The notes below the pieces were generated by a model that saw only the letters and a list, made by a program, of their open reading frames with translations, did no database searches and was not told the DNA's origin. The position numbers and the translations under genes were made by a program. DNA of 63,490 bases from Azospirillum agricola (GTDB lineage: Bacteria > Pseudomonadota > Alphaproteobacteria > Azospirillales > Azospirillaceae): contig NZ_JAGINM010000003.1 in the NCBI RefSeq assembly GCF_017876095.1, forward strand, positions 1 to 63,490, in the 5' to 3' direction. This document shows positions 17,651 to 25,708 of the stretch, piece by piece (positions within the stretch are counted from its first letter, which is position 1; each line of letters begins with the position of its first letter).

Positions 17651-19117
17651 ATGACCGTTTCCAGCGCCAGCGAGCCGCGCGGCGATGCCGCGCCGCCCGG
17701 AGGTTCCCTCTTCGCCGAGCATGCGAAAATCTACCCCAAGTCGGTCAAGGGCACGTTCCGCCGGCTGAAATGGCTGGCGCTGGTCGTTCTGCTGACCATC
17801 TACTACGTCCTTCCGTGGCTGCGCTGGGATCGTGGCCCCGGAGCACCGGACCAGGCGGTGCTCGCCGACATCGCGAACCGCCGCCTGTATGTCTTCTTCA
17901 TCGAGCTGTGGCCGCAGCAAATCTATTACCTGACGGGGCTCCTGATCCTCGGCGCGGTCGGGCTGTTCCTCGCCACGGCGCTGGCGGGCCGCGTCTGGTG
18001 CGGCTACGCCTGCCCGCAGACGGTGTGGACCGACCTGTTCCTGTGGGTCGAGCGGCTGATCGAGGGCGACCGCGGTGCCCGCATCCGTTTGGACAAGGCG
18101 CCGTGGTCGGCCGCCAAGCTGGCGAGGAAGACGGCCAAGCACACCGTCTGGCTGCTGATCGCGTTCGCCACCGGCGGCGCCTGGGTCTTCTACTTCACCG
18201 ACGCCCCGACGCTGGTGGGCGACGTGCTTCACGGGCGCCTGTCGTCCGACGCGCTGCCCTTCGCCGCCCTGTTCACCGCGACCACCTACCTGCTGGCTGG
18301 CATGGCGCGCGAGCAGGTGTGCGTCTACATGTGCCCGTGGCCGCGCTTCCAGGCGGCGATGGTGGACGAGGACAGCCTGATCGTCACCTACGAGGAGTGG
18401 CGCGGCGAGGGGCGCGCGCGTCTGCGCAAGTCCCAGAGCTGGGAGGAGCGCCGGTCCGAGGGGAACGGCGACTGCATCGATTGCGGGGCCTGCGTGCAGG
18501 TCTGCCCGACCGGCGTCGACATCCGCCAGGGGCCGCAACTGGCCTGCATCGGCTGCGGTCTGTGCGTCGACGCCTGCGACGACGTCATGGCGCGCATCGG
18601 CCGTCCCGGCGGGTTGATCCGTTTCGACACGCTGAACGGGCAGATCGCCCGGAGCGGAGGAGCGACGCCAAGCTTCCGCCCGATCCGGCCCCGCACCATC
18701 GTCTACGCCACGATCCTCGTCACCGTCGCCGGCCTGATGATCGCCGGGCTGCTGTTCGGGGCGCGGGTGAACGTCAGCGTGCTGCGCGACCGGGCGCCGC
18801 TGTTCGTCTCCCTGTCGAACGGCGAGATCCAGAACGCCTATACGCTGAAGATCCTCAACATGGTCCGTGCCGGCCGGGACTATCGGTTGGAGCTCGTCGG
18901 CATTCCCGGTGCCGAGCTGAGCCTTGCCGGTGCGCCGGAGGGCGCTTCGCGCAGCCTTGCCGTTCACGCGGATCCGGACAGCGTCGCCACCCACCGCATC
19001 CTCGTCCGTGTCCGCGCGGAGGCGCTGAAGGGGGCGTCGACGCCGGTGGTGTTCGTCGTAACCCCATTGTCCGGAGACGCCGCCGTTCGGCACGAAACCG
19101 TCTTTCTTGCTCCCTGA
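17651..19117 (+). CDS. ccoG: Cytochrome cbb3 oxidase accessory protein CcoG (FixG/RdxA)
   Basis: 488 residues, the usual length. Several membrane segments surround GRVWCGYACPQTVWTDLFLW. Two polyferredoxin-type motifs, CIDCGACVQVCPTGVD and CIGCGLCVDACDDVM, bind [4Fe-4S] clusters, and a C-terminal Ig-like domain (from about 375) completes the family layout. CcoG reduces Cu(II) to Cu(I) for the assembly of cbb3-type oxidase in the inner membrane. No ccoNOPQ or ccoHIS genes are in the window, so the gene is separated from its usual cluster or duplicated. The NnrR-like box suggests induction under low oxygen or NO. Confidence 0.96.
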   Translation: MTVSSASEPRGDAAPPGGSLFAEHAKIYPKSVKGTFRRLKWLALVVLLTIYYVLPWLRWDRGPGAPDQAVLADIANRRLYVFFIELWPQQIYYLTGLLILGAVGLFLATALAGRVWCGYACPQTVWTDLFLWVERLIEGDRGARIRLDKAPWSAAKLARKTAKHTVWLLIAFATGGAWVFYFTDAPTLVGDVLHGRLSSDALPFAALFTATTYLLAGMAREQVCVYMCPWPRFQAAMVDEDSLIVTYEEWRGEGRARLRKSQSWEERRSEGNGDCIDCGACVQVCPTGVDIRQGPQLACIGCGLCVDACDDVMARIGRPGGLIRFDTLNGQIARSGGATPSFRPIRPRTIVYATILVTVAGLMIAGLLFGARVNVSVLRDRAPLFVSLSNGEIQNAYTLKILNMVRAGRDYRLELVGIPGAELSLAGAPEGASRSLAVHADPDSVATHRILVRVRAEALKGASTPVVFVVTPLSGDAAVRHETVFLAP

Positions 19118-19258
19118 GCCGCCATGGGCGTCCGCCGGACGGCGGTCGCCGGCGGTGCCCAAGCCGGTTGTCCAAGCCGGCTGCGCATGTTGGCGGCCCA
19201 TCCCGGCGGCCTCCGCCCCGGACGTCGATGATGCGCCCGATGTCCGCGCCCGTTCACC

Positions 19259-19295
19259 TGAACCGAAGCTGAACGGGCCGTTCAGGGATGGTTCA
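19259..19295. promoter_or_regulatory. Symmetric four-half-site operator before the PepSY gene
   Basis: TGAAC (19259-19263), TGAAC (19270-19274), GTTCA (19280-19284) and GTTCA (19291-19295) form two direct repeats with an 11-bp period, arranged head to head around a 5-bp centre. The inner pair belongs to a 17-nt dyad CTGAACGG-G-CCGTTCAG. One repeat per helical turn is typical of OmpR/PhoB-type response regulators. PepSY genes are often controlled by such regulators, though none is encoded nearby. Confidence 0.5.
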
Positions 19296-19355
19296 AACGC
19301 GGTGCGGCAGGATCGGCGTCATTGGATGACAACGAACCGCAAGGAAGGACGCATC

Positions 19356-19667
19356 ATGAACGCCGTCAAGCTCGCCACCGCCGCCCTGGCCACCCTCGTC
19401 CTCGGCGCGGGCGCCCATGCGCTGGCGCAGACCGCCACGCCGGCCGTCCCCGCACCGACCCAGACGCAGACCGCGTCCGTCGCGGCGCCGATGGCGATTC
19501 CGGAGCTGGTCAACCGGCTGTCCGGCCAGGGTTACAGCGACATCAGCGAGATCGAGCGCAAGGGCGACAAGCTCTACGAGGTCAAGGCCCGCGACGCCCA
19601 GGGGCGCAAGCTGGAGATGAAGGTGGACGCCCGCACCGCCGAGATTCTGCACAGCGAGCAGGATTGA
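19356..19667 (+). CDS. Periplasmic PepSY-domain protein
   Basis: 103 residues; AAGGAAGG precedes the ATG at 19356. A signal peptide with an ALA-type cleavage site (about 1-25) is followed by an Ala/Pro/Thr/Gln-rich spacer and a single PepSY domain (about 47-100) with YSDISEIERKGDKLYEVKA and LEMKVDARTAEIL. Small secreted PepSY proteins bind peptides or inhibit proteases and are often envelope-stress or metal-responsive. The four-half-site operator upstream and the hairpin directly after the stop codon make it a single-gene transcript. Confidence 0.85.
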   Translation: MNAVKLATAALATLVLGAGAHALAQTATPAVPAPTQTQTASVAAPMAIPELVNRLSGQGYSDISEIERKGDKLYEVKARDAQGRKLEMKVDARTAEILHSEQD

Positions 19668-19675
19668 CCGTCGCC

Positions 19676-19722
19676 GTGCCGCTGTCAGGTCGGGCTGTCG
19701 GAGCCCGCCCGGACAGCGGCAC
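19676..19722 (+). terminator. Branched hairpin terminator candidate after the PepSY gene
   Basis: GTGCCGCTGTC (19676-19686) pairs perfectly with GACAGCGGCAC (19712-19722), and an inner hairpin CGGGCT/AGCCCG (19691-19696 and 19702-19707) fills the loop. It starts eight nt after the stop codon. The following DNA is only mildly T-rich, so termination may be factor-assisted. Confidence 0.45.
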
Positions 19723-19963
19723 CGTTCCGTCGCCTGTTTCCTGATGCCGGCGGACCGGCCCGTGTTGGGCCGCGCAAGGGTCCTTGGCCGATTCCGGTGT
19801 GCGCCCCAAGCCATGTCGCGCGGAATGTCCGCGCGCAGGCGAGTCGGTCAAGCCGGCCGGGCCAGGAGCCGGTGGAAGCCTCCGGCAAGGGTACAGTCCT
19901 CCCCTCGCCAGGAACCAATCCAGCCTCGGGCATAACATCCACCTGCCAAATTCCGGATAAAAT

Positions 19964-19997
19964 TCATACATTCGAATTCATGAATTCGAATGTATGA
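19964..19997. repeat. 34-bp perfect palindrome
   Basis: The arm TCATACATTCGAATTCA (19964-19980) is followed without spacer by its exact reverse complement (19981-19997). It lies about 94 nt before the first gene of the island operon and upstream of a plausible promoter, with no T-run after it. It could be a strong operator for a dimeric or tetrameric regulator, a cruciform, or a recombination remnant. Repeats of this length and perfection do not arise easily by chance. Confidence 0.9.
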
Positions 19998-20024
19998 CTA
20001 AGGAAAATATTGAAATTCTTTTCA

Positions 20025-20053
20025 TTGAAGATGAAAAAATTAGTGGATAGCAT
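20025..20053 (+). promoter_or_regulatory. Candidate sigma-70 promoter of the island operon
   Basis: TTGAAG (20025-20030), 17-bp spacer, TAGCAT (20048-20053), 37 nt before the ATG at 20091. AGGAG (20077-20081) is the ribosome site. Both hexamers are imperfect; the AT-rich setting and the position support it. Confidence 0.4.
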
Positions 20054-20090
20054 CCAGATATATTGAGCTTATCCATAGGAGACATCGCGA

Positions 20091-20618
20091 ATGATGCCCG
20101 AGGATATCGCACGTCTGGTGCGCGAAGCCTGCTCGGAGATTGCCGAGGGCGTGACATTCGAGGACACCGGGGACGGCGAGGGGATGAGCACCGGCTTCCT
20201 GGTCGGGATGGACGGCGGCGAGGGCGACGCGGAGTCGTTCTCCGTGACCTTCGGAATCAACGCGCCGGCCTACGAGGGCACGCAGAACCGGGAGTATCTG
20301 ACCATCTCGTGGTGGATACCCGGTGAACAGATGCTCTCCGCTTCCCCGCTCGGGGATCCGGCCCTCTTCCCCATGCTGAACGAACTGAACCGTGAACCCG
20401 GCATCAAGTGCCGCCTGGATCTCGATGAGAACCGCAACCTGCCGAACGATTTCATCGTCGTCGAAACGGAACTGCTGACCCATCGCCTGGATCGGCGGGC
20501 CATCGTCCATTCCCTCGACCGCCTGCTCGACTTCGTCAGCTACCACGCGGCGCAGATGCGCCGCCATCTCACCGCGGAACTCGACGGTTTGCAGACCACG
20601 GCGGCCAGCCGCGCCTGA
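20091..20618 (+). CDS. YbjN-like / secretion-chaperone-fold protein, first gene of the island operon
   Basis: 175 residues, cytoplasmic and acidic. The stretch LTISWWIPGEQML, then FPMLNELNREPGIKCRLDLDE, FIVVETELLTHRLD and AIVHSLDRLLDFVSYH follows the strand-helix pattern of the YbjN/type III chaperone-like fold. A LNELNR helix and a conserved regular strand pair characterise that fold. YbjN-like proteins are adaptors or chaperones of uncertain role. Start 20091 has AGGAG nine nt upstream; a second ATG follows directly. It lies 22 nt before the GTPase gene. The fold assignment is by pattern only; a structure comparison would settle it. Confidence 0.55.
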   Translation: MMPEDIARLVREACSEIAEGVTFEDTGDGEGMSTGFLVGMDGGEGDAESFSVTFGINAPAYEGTQNREYLTISWWIPGEQMLSASPLGDPALFPMLNELNREPGIKCRLDLDENRNLPNDFIVVETELLTHRLDRRAIVHSLDRLLDFVSYHAAQMRRHLTAELDGLQTTAASRA

Positions 20619-20640
20619 TCCTTTGCCGAAAGGGGCCATC

Positions 20641-21756
20641 ATGAGCGCCAAGCAGCCGGCCGGGGCGGCGCCGACGCCGTCCATGTCGCCCGCGCCGCCC
20701 GCGTCGCGTCGTGTGCCAAAGGTTGGAATCGTCGGGCACAGCCAGGCGGGGAAAAGCACCTTTCTCGCCGTTCTTCTCGAGGCGCTGGTCCAGCGCGATT
20801 ACCGTGTCGCCGTCGATCCGGCGAACAGCGCCTATCGCGATGAGCTGACCGGATTCATCAACTTCGGCTTCTTTCCGCCGAAGACCCCGCTCGACGAGAA
20901 GCACCGCCGCGTCAGCCTGCATATTTCGAGCGACGTCCACCGCGCCGGTCTGGAGGTCGAGTTCTTCGACCACGCCGGCGAGATCTTCGAACGCGATCCC
21001 GACCGTTCGATCGCCGGCTGGTCCGAGAGCCGGCGGCAGGACATCCTGAAGGATCTTCAGGCCTGCACGGGCCTGATCGTGCTGATGGACCTCGAAGCCG
21101 ACCCGGATCTGCTGCTGCGCACCTTCACCAACACCGTGGTCGACCTGCAGGGGCTGCTGGTCCGGTCGGGCGGGAACGGCCAGTCGCAGCAGAAGCTGGA
21201 ACTGCCGATCGCCCTGCTGTTCACCAAGGCCGACATGCTCGGCTGGCAGCGCCGCCAGCGCATCCGGGACGCGCAGCGCTGGATCACCGAGCAGAGCCGC
21301 TACCGGAAGCTGACCGATCGCGTCAACACCTACTGCGCGAACGCGCATTACTATTTCTGCTCGTCGACGGGCTGGATCGAGGGGCGCCCCAACATCTGCA
21401 CCGTCGTGCGTCCCCGGCCGCTGCCCGGTTCCAGCGCGAGCCTCAACGTTCCGGAAACCGAGCTGCGCGGCGAGAACATTCCCGATCCGGCGCTGAGCGC
21501 GGGGGAGATCGCGCGGGCGGCCACGCAGGACAACAGCACGCGCCTGCGCTTCATGACGGAGCTGCCGGTGTTCAACGACCCGCTCCGGCTGATGGCCGCG
21601 TCGGATCTGAAGCGTCGGATCCCGCCCGAAGCCGACCGCCTGGGCGTCCTGACCCTGTTCGGCAGCCAGGGCGACGGCGGACGCCGCAACACCACCGTCA
21701 CCGCCTGGAACATCGTCGAGCCGGTGTTGTGGGCCGCCGGCCTCGAAGCGCGGTGA
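20641..21756 (+). CDS. P-loop GTPase of the island operon
   Basis: 371 residues from 20641 (AAAGGGG upstream). After a Pro/Ala-rich N-terminal tail, motif G1 is GHSQAGKST (32-40). G3 is in FFDHAGE, and G4 is FTKADM, the T/NKxD signature for guanine. The region between G1 and G3 is long (over 60 residues) and the C-terminal third carries no domain I know. This resembles conflict-system GTPases of the TRAFAC/DO-GTPase type more than translation factors. It is soluble and lies in an operon with two membrane proteins and an ATPase, so it probably acts as the nucleotide-dependent switch of that complex. Confidence 0.7.
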   Translation: MSAKQPAGAAPTPSMSPAPPASRRVPKVGIVGHSQAGKSTFLAVLLEALVQRDYRVAVDPANSAYRDELTGFINFGFFPPKTPLDEKHRRVSLHISSDVHRAGLEVEFFDHAGEIFERDPDRSIAGWSESRRQDILKDLQACTGLIVLMDLEADPDLLLRTFTNTVVDLQGLLVRSGGNGQSQQKLELPIALLFTKADMLGWQRRQRIRDAQRWITEQSRYRKLTDRVNTYCANAHYYFCSSTGWIEGRPNICTVVRPRPLPGSSASLNVPETELRGENIPDPALSAGEIARAATQDNSTRLRFMTELPVFNDPLRLMAASDLKRRIPPEADRLGVLTLFGSQGDGGRRNTTVTAWNIVEPVLWAAGLEAR

Positions 21757-21789
21757 GACCGGTCGCGCATCATCGCTGAAGGAGCGTCC

Positions 21790-23589
21790 ATGAAACTCTA
21801 CGCCATCCTGCCGCTGCTGGCGCTGACCGGCGTGGCGACGCTTCTTCCCGGCCTCGCGCGGGCCGACGAGCTTCTGGTTTCCGGACGCAACGCCGGCGTC
21901 GAGGTGGTCGCGGCGGGCGATCCCTGGTGCGCGCGCGTTGTCCGGGTCCAGCTTCGCCTGAACCCCAAAAGCCAGCTGGTGGGGAACGTGGCGCTGCAAC
22001 AGCGTGTCGTCCAGAATCTCGGCCCGCGGATCGAGGCGGACTGCCCGGTCGCCGAAAGCCTGAGAGCGGAGGCCACCGACCAGCGCGGCGCCCCCCTTCC
22101 CGGCGCGGCGGCGCTGACGGCGCAGCGGTCCGGCGGCTGGGCTCCCGTCGTCGGGCCGGCGCCCCCGCCGGCCGCGGCGCCCTCCACGGCGGCGCCCGCA
22201 GCCGCAGCCGCGCCCGCCGCGGTCCCCACGCCGCCGCCCTCCGCGCCGCGTCCGGCTGCACCGGACCCCGGACCCGCCCCGTCGGCGCCCCAGGCCGCCG
22301 TCGCGGCACCGCCGCCGGTCGCCGCGCCCGCCGATCCCGCCCCCGTCACCTCCTTCGGTCTCGACTTCTGGCTGGAGATCGGCTTCGCGCTTCTGCTCGG
22401 CGGTCTGGCCCTGGGGCTGCATCTGGTTTCGACCTCCCAAACCGCGGACGCGTTCCTCGACCAGCCCCAGGCCCTCCGGTCGCTGCGCGAGGTGCTGTTC
22501 AGCCAGCGCGGCAAGGCGTCGGACGATGGGCGCAACCTGGTGTTCATTTCGGGCGACGAGATGAGCCAGGAGTTCAAGATCGCCCTGAAGCGCGGGGTCT
22601 TTCTCCATGACGGCAACATGCGCCGCTGCTGGATGGCGCATGTGCCGGTCCCGCCGGGCGCCATCGCGCGGGTCGGGGCCGCCGCCGTCTCCGGCTCCCG
22701 CATCCTGGACACCAGCCGGCTGATCACCCTGCTGGATGAGAATTTGGGGGCCGAGCTGACGGTTTCGGTCATCGAGCGCGGTGCCCGCTGGCAGGTTCCG
22801 TTGCAATCCCCGCTGGAAACCAGGGACGGCTACCGGGTCCGCCTCCATCTCGCCGTCCACAGCTGGGTGCCGGTGCCCGCCGACGATCCGAGGCTCGGCA
22901 AGCTGTTCGAGAATTACCGGCACTACCGCAGGCAGGTCGGCACCTGGGGGCTGGAGGCGTTGCAGACGATCTTCTCCACCCGGACCTACGACGAGATCAT
23001 GCGGAACGGCGACGAGACGCTGGAGCAGATCAACCGCCGCTGGCTTTCGGAGAAGCGGCGGCTGCTGCCCGATCTCGACGGGGTCGTGGAAACCCAGTTC
23101 ACCGGGCTCGTCGTCAAGCCGCGGCAGGAGGCCGAGGAAACCCGCTTCACCCGGATTTTCAACAAGATCAGCTCGATGGAGCGCATCCTGGACCAGCGAG
23201 TGCTCGAATCGAAGGTCCTGCTGGACCGGCTCACCGACCGCACGGTCCAGGCGATCAGCCGCATCGACGCCGCCATGGCCGCGCTGGACGGCCCGGTCGT
23301 CAAGGGCAGCGACGGGACGAGCGGCAAGCAGCCCTCCTTTGCCGAGGGCATGGTGGCGAACACCCGGCACATCGCCGGCACCATGACGCAATCGCGCGAC
23401 GGCGACGCCCTGGTCCGGCTGGTGCGCACACCGTTCCAGACCGCCAGGACGACCTTCGAGCAGGCGGCCGACGAGTACATCGCGGCATGCGCCGACCTCG
23501 CCACCGTGGTCCGTGGCGTGCGCCAGGAACAGACGCGAAGCGTCGCCAAGGAAAAGGCCGCCGCCTCCAAGGCCGAGGAGTTCGCATGA
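21790..23589 (+). CDS. Signal-anchored membrane protein with SPFH/band-7-like cytoplasmic domain
   Basis: 599 residues. A signal peptide (1-25) precedes a small periplasmic domain (about 26-105), a long Ala/Pro linker (about 115-185), one membrane segment (about 192-213) and a large cytoplasmic part. There, TRDGYRVRLHLAVHSWVPV followed by DDPRLGKLFENY matches the strand pattern of SPFH/band-7 domains. The following LEALQTIFSTRTYDEIMRNG and EQINRRWLSEKRRLLPDLDG match their helical part. The tail (about 450-599) is helical and probably coiled-coil. Such proteins build oligomeric rings or rafts in the inner membrane. The next gene overlaps by ATGA, so both products are probably made together. 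The assignment is mine from pattern and needs a profile check. Confidence 0.6.
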   Translation: MKLYAILPLLALTGVATLLPGLARADELLVSGRNAGVEVVAAGDPWCARVVRVQLRLNPKSQLVGNVALQQRVVQNLGPRIEADCPVAESLRAEATDQRGAPLPGAAALTAQRSGGWAPVVGPAPPPAAAPSTAAPAAAAAPAAVPTPPPSAPRPAAPDPGPAPSAPQAAVAAPPPVAAPADPAPVTSFGLDFWLEIGFALLLGGLALGLHLVSTSQTADAFLDQPQALRSLREVLFSQRGKASDDGRNLVFISGDEMSQEFKIALKRGVFLHDGNMRRCWMAHVPVPPGAIARVGAAAVSGSRILDTSRLITLLDENLGAELTVSVIERGARWQVPLQSPLETRDGYRVRLHLAVHSWVPVPADDPRLGKLFENYRHYRRQVGTWGLEALQTIFSTRTYDEIMRNGDETLEQINRRWLSEKRRLLPDLDGVVETQFTGLVVKPRQEAEETRFTRIFNKISSMERILDQRVLESKVLLDRLTDRTVQAISRIDAAMAALDGPVVKGSDGTSGKQPSFAEGMVANTRHIAGTMTQSRDGDALVRLVRTPFQTARTTFEQAADEYIAACADLATVVRGVRQEQTRSVAKEKAAASKAEEFA

Positions 23590-25688
23590 GCCGCCCCCTG
23601 CCATTCTCCAGGCGGCCGTCCTGGGCGCCATCCTGGCGGGTCGACGCCGCCGTGGTCCGCTTCGCGATGACCGTGGCGCGCCTGCGCCTGTCGGTCCTGA
23701 CGGTGTTCGCCGCCCTCTACGGCGTGCAGATCGTGCTGTCGGTCAAGGCTCCGGCCGAACTGGTCTGGCTGGCCCCCACGGGGGCGGCGCTGCTCGCCGC
23801 ATGGGCCTTCCTGTGCTGGCAGGTCGCCCGGCGAAGCTGGCCGCGGATCGTCCATCTGGCCGATGTGATCCAGCCCTTCGGCCTCCGGGCGGCCATTCCG
23901 CTGCGGATGCGTCATCTGGCCGGTCTGGTCGCCGTCATGGCGGTTCCCGGCTGGATCGGGCTTCTGGGGGCGATCGTCTTCGCTTCGCTGGTCGTCCATT
24001 TCCCCTGGGACGGACGGACCGCCTTCGACAGCTTGCGGGCCTCGCTGAGCGGTCTGGCCGTGCTCTTCGCCGGCTGTGCGCTGATCGGACCGGGCGGGCT
24101 GGATCTGGTGCCGTTCCTGTCGGCCGGCGCCGCGCTCGCGGTGGCCGGCGGCCTGTATCTCGTCTCGATCGTGCTGTTCCTCGAGATCAACGACGGGCGC
24201 AAACCCGGAGGGGTCCGGATGTTCACCATCGAGCAGAGGTCGCTGGTCGGCGCGGTCCCGCCGCTGGCGCTGCTCGCCTTCCCCGACGCCGGTCTGGCCC
24301 TGGTCCTGGCCGGGGGCATGTTCGTGGTGATTCCGCTGGCCGTCCTGCTGGTGAATCTTCTCAGCCTGCGCGGGGCGCGGGCCGACGCACGCCGCAGCCT
24401 CGACACCGGGGACATCCGGATGCAGCTCAGGATCGGCGACAGCGAACTGCTGGGCCTGGAGGATGTGGTGCGCGAGAGCGACGGCTATTTCCGTCTCTGC
24501 GCCCCGCATTTCGCGCGCGTCGATCCCACCCGGGCCCGTCCGGGCGCCGGGCCGCGCGGGATCATCGGCTGGATCGGCGGAGGCGACGACGGCCCGCTGC
24601 CGTCTGCCCTGGGCGACGTGCTGGTCTTCCGCAATCTGGGATGCCGTCCGGGTCCCTTCCTGCGGCTGCACGACGACCGCTGCACCGCGGCGCGGCGGGC
24701 ACTGATCCAGGCGGCGCCCGATCTCGATCTGCCCGGCCTCGAACAGCTGCGCGACGAGTTCGACGACGAATGGGACGTCCGCCTGATGTCGGCCAGCGTT
24801 CCGGCGGCGGTCGGCAAGCTGCCGTGGGAGCAGCATGAGCTGGTGGTGATTCCGGCCGTGTGGGCCGGGACCCTGGTGTACCCGCCCGGCACCGGCCTGC
24901 ATGACGGCGACGGGCTGCCCTGCCACCTCGACGCCGTCCAGGTGCGGGTGCAGATCCGCCCGGCGATCCTTCGGGCGGCGGCCGATCCCGACGCCGCCGA
25001 TGCCGCCGGGCGGGAGCTGCTCGCCGCGCTGCTGGCCAACCACCGCCGCATCCTGCCCGGCGTCTACGAGACCATGCACACCTGTCTGGTGCGCGAGCTG
25101 CGGAGGTTCGCCCTGCCGCTGCTGTTCGAACACGAGGATCGCGAGGTTCTGGCCGAGGACACGCTGAAGAGCCTGCCGCAGACCCTGACCCGCACCGTGG
25201 TGGAGTGCCTGCCGCAGCCGCTCGCCCGGCTGGTGGAGGTGCAGGTCCTGTCGGTCGCCCAGCCGGACACGACCATCCTGTCCGACCAGCAGCGGCAGAC
25301 GATCGAGCGTCTGCGGACCGTCGAGAGGAACAAGAGCATCGAGCGCTTCCGCAAGCTGAACGATCTGATGTCCGTGATCCGCGAGTATCTCTACAAGAGC
25401 TCCCCCGGCGACGGGCGGTTGGCGAAGAGCACCGAGCAGTACAGCCGGCGCCAGGGGATCGTCCTCGACGTCCAGAGGGCGGCCGAGGAATGCCGCGTCA
25501 CCCTCAACAGCCGCCTCCAGCAGGCGGGGGCCGGACAGGACACCGGGATGACGGACCGGGCGGTCGAGGCGATCACCGAAAGCTACCAGGAATTCCGCGC
25601 GTCCTACCTGCAACGCAGCGCCGAGATGGAGCACGCCTTCCAGGGGATCCAGGAAGCGTTCCTCGACAAGAGCGACAGCGCGCACTGA
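23586..25688 (+). CDS. Polytopic membrane protein with C-terminal SPFH-like region
   Basis: 700 residues, translationally coupled to the previous gene (ATGA overlap at 23586-23589). About seven or eight membrane segments occupy residues 34-265 (for example LVVIPLAVLLVNLLSL near the end). The cytoplasmic remainder contains CHLDAVQVRVQIRPAI and HRRILPGVYETMHTCLVREL, then TRTVVECLPQPLARLVEVQV. This sequence pattern parallels the SPFH-like section of the preceding protein, so the two may form a hetero-oligomer like HflK/HflC. The tail is a predicted coiled coil. The function is unknown; I would expect a membrane platform for the downstream ATPase. Confidence 0.6.
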   Translation: MSRPLPFSRRPSWAPSWRVDAAVVRFAMTVARLRLSVLTVFAALYGVQIVLSVKAPAELVWLAPTGAALLAAWAFLCWQVARRSWPRIVHLADVIQPFGLRAAIPLRMRHLAGLVAVMAVPGWIGLLGAIVFASLVVHFPWDGRTAFDSLRASLSGLAVLFAGCALIGPGGLDLVPFLSAGAALAVAGGLYLVSIVLFLEINDGRKPGGVRMFTIEQRSLVGAVPPLALLAFPDAGLALVLAGGMFVVIPLAVLLVNLLSLRGARADARRSLDTGDIRMQLRIGDSELLGLEDVVRESDGYFRLCAPHFARVDPTRARPGAGPRGIIGWIGGGDDGPLPSALGDVLVFRNLGCRPGPFLRLHDDRCTAARRALIQAAPDLDLPGLEQLRDEFDDEWDVRLMSASVPAAVGKLPWEQHELVVIPAVWAGTLVYPPGTGLHDGDGLPCHLDAVQVRVQIRPAILRAAADPDAADAAGRELLAALLANHRRILPGVYETMHTCLVRELRRFALPLLFEHEDREVLAEDTLKSLPQTLTRTVVECLPQPLARLVEVQVLSVAQPDTTILSDQQRQTIERLRTVERNKSIERFRKLNDLMSVIREYLYKSSPGDGRLAKSTEQYSRRQGIVLDVQRAAEECRVTLNSRLQQAGAGQDTGMTDRAVEAITESYQEFRASYLQRSAEMEHAFQGIQEAFLDKSDSAH

Positions 25689-25708
25689 CGGCGGGAGCGG
25701 GGGCGGCC

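Larger units (their letters stand above)
19723..20090. other. Gene-free region with sharp drop to AT-rich DNA
   Basis: No gene is seen. Up to about 19930 the DNA has ordinary GC content; from about 19940 to 20075 it is AT-rich. This holds a 34-bp palindrome and the likely promoter of the rightward island operon, and I take it as the left edge of the accessory island. Confidence 0.5.
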
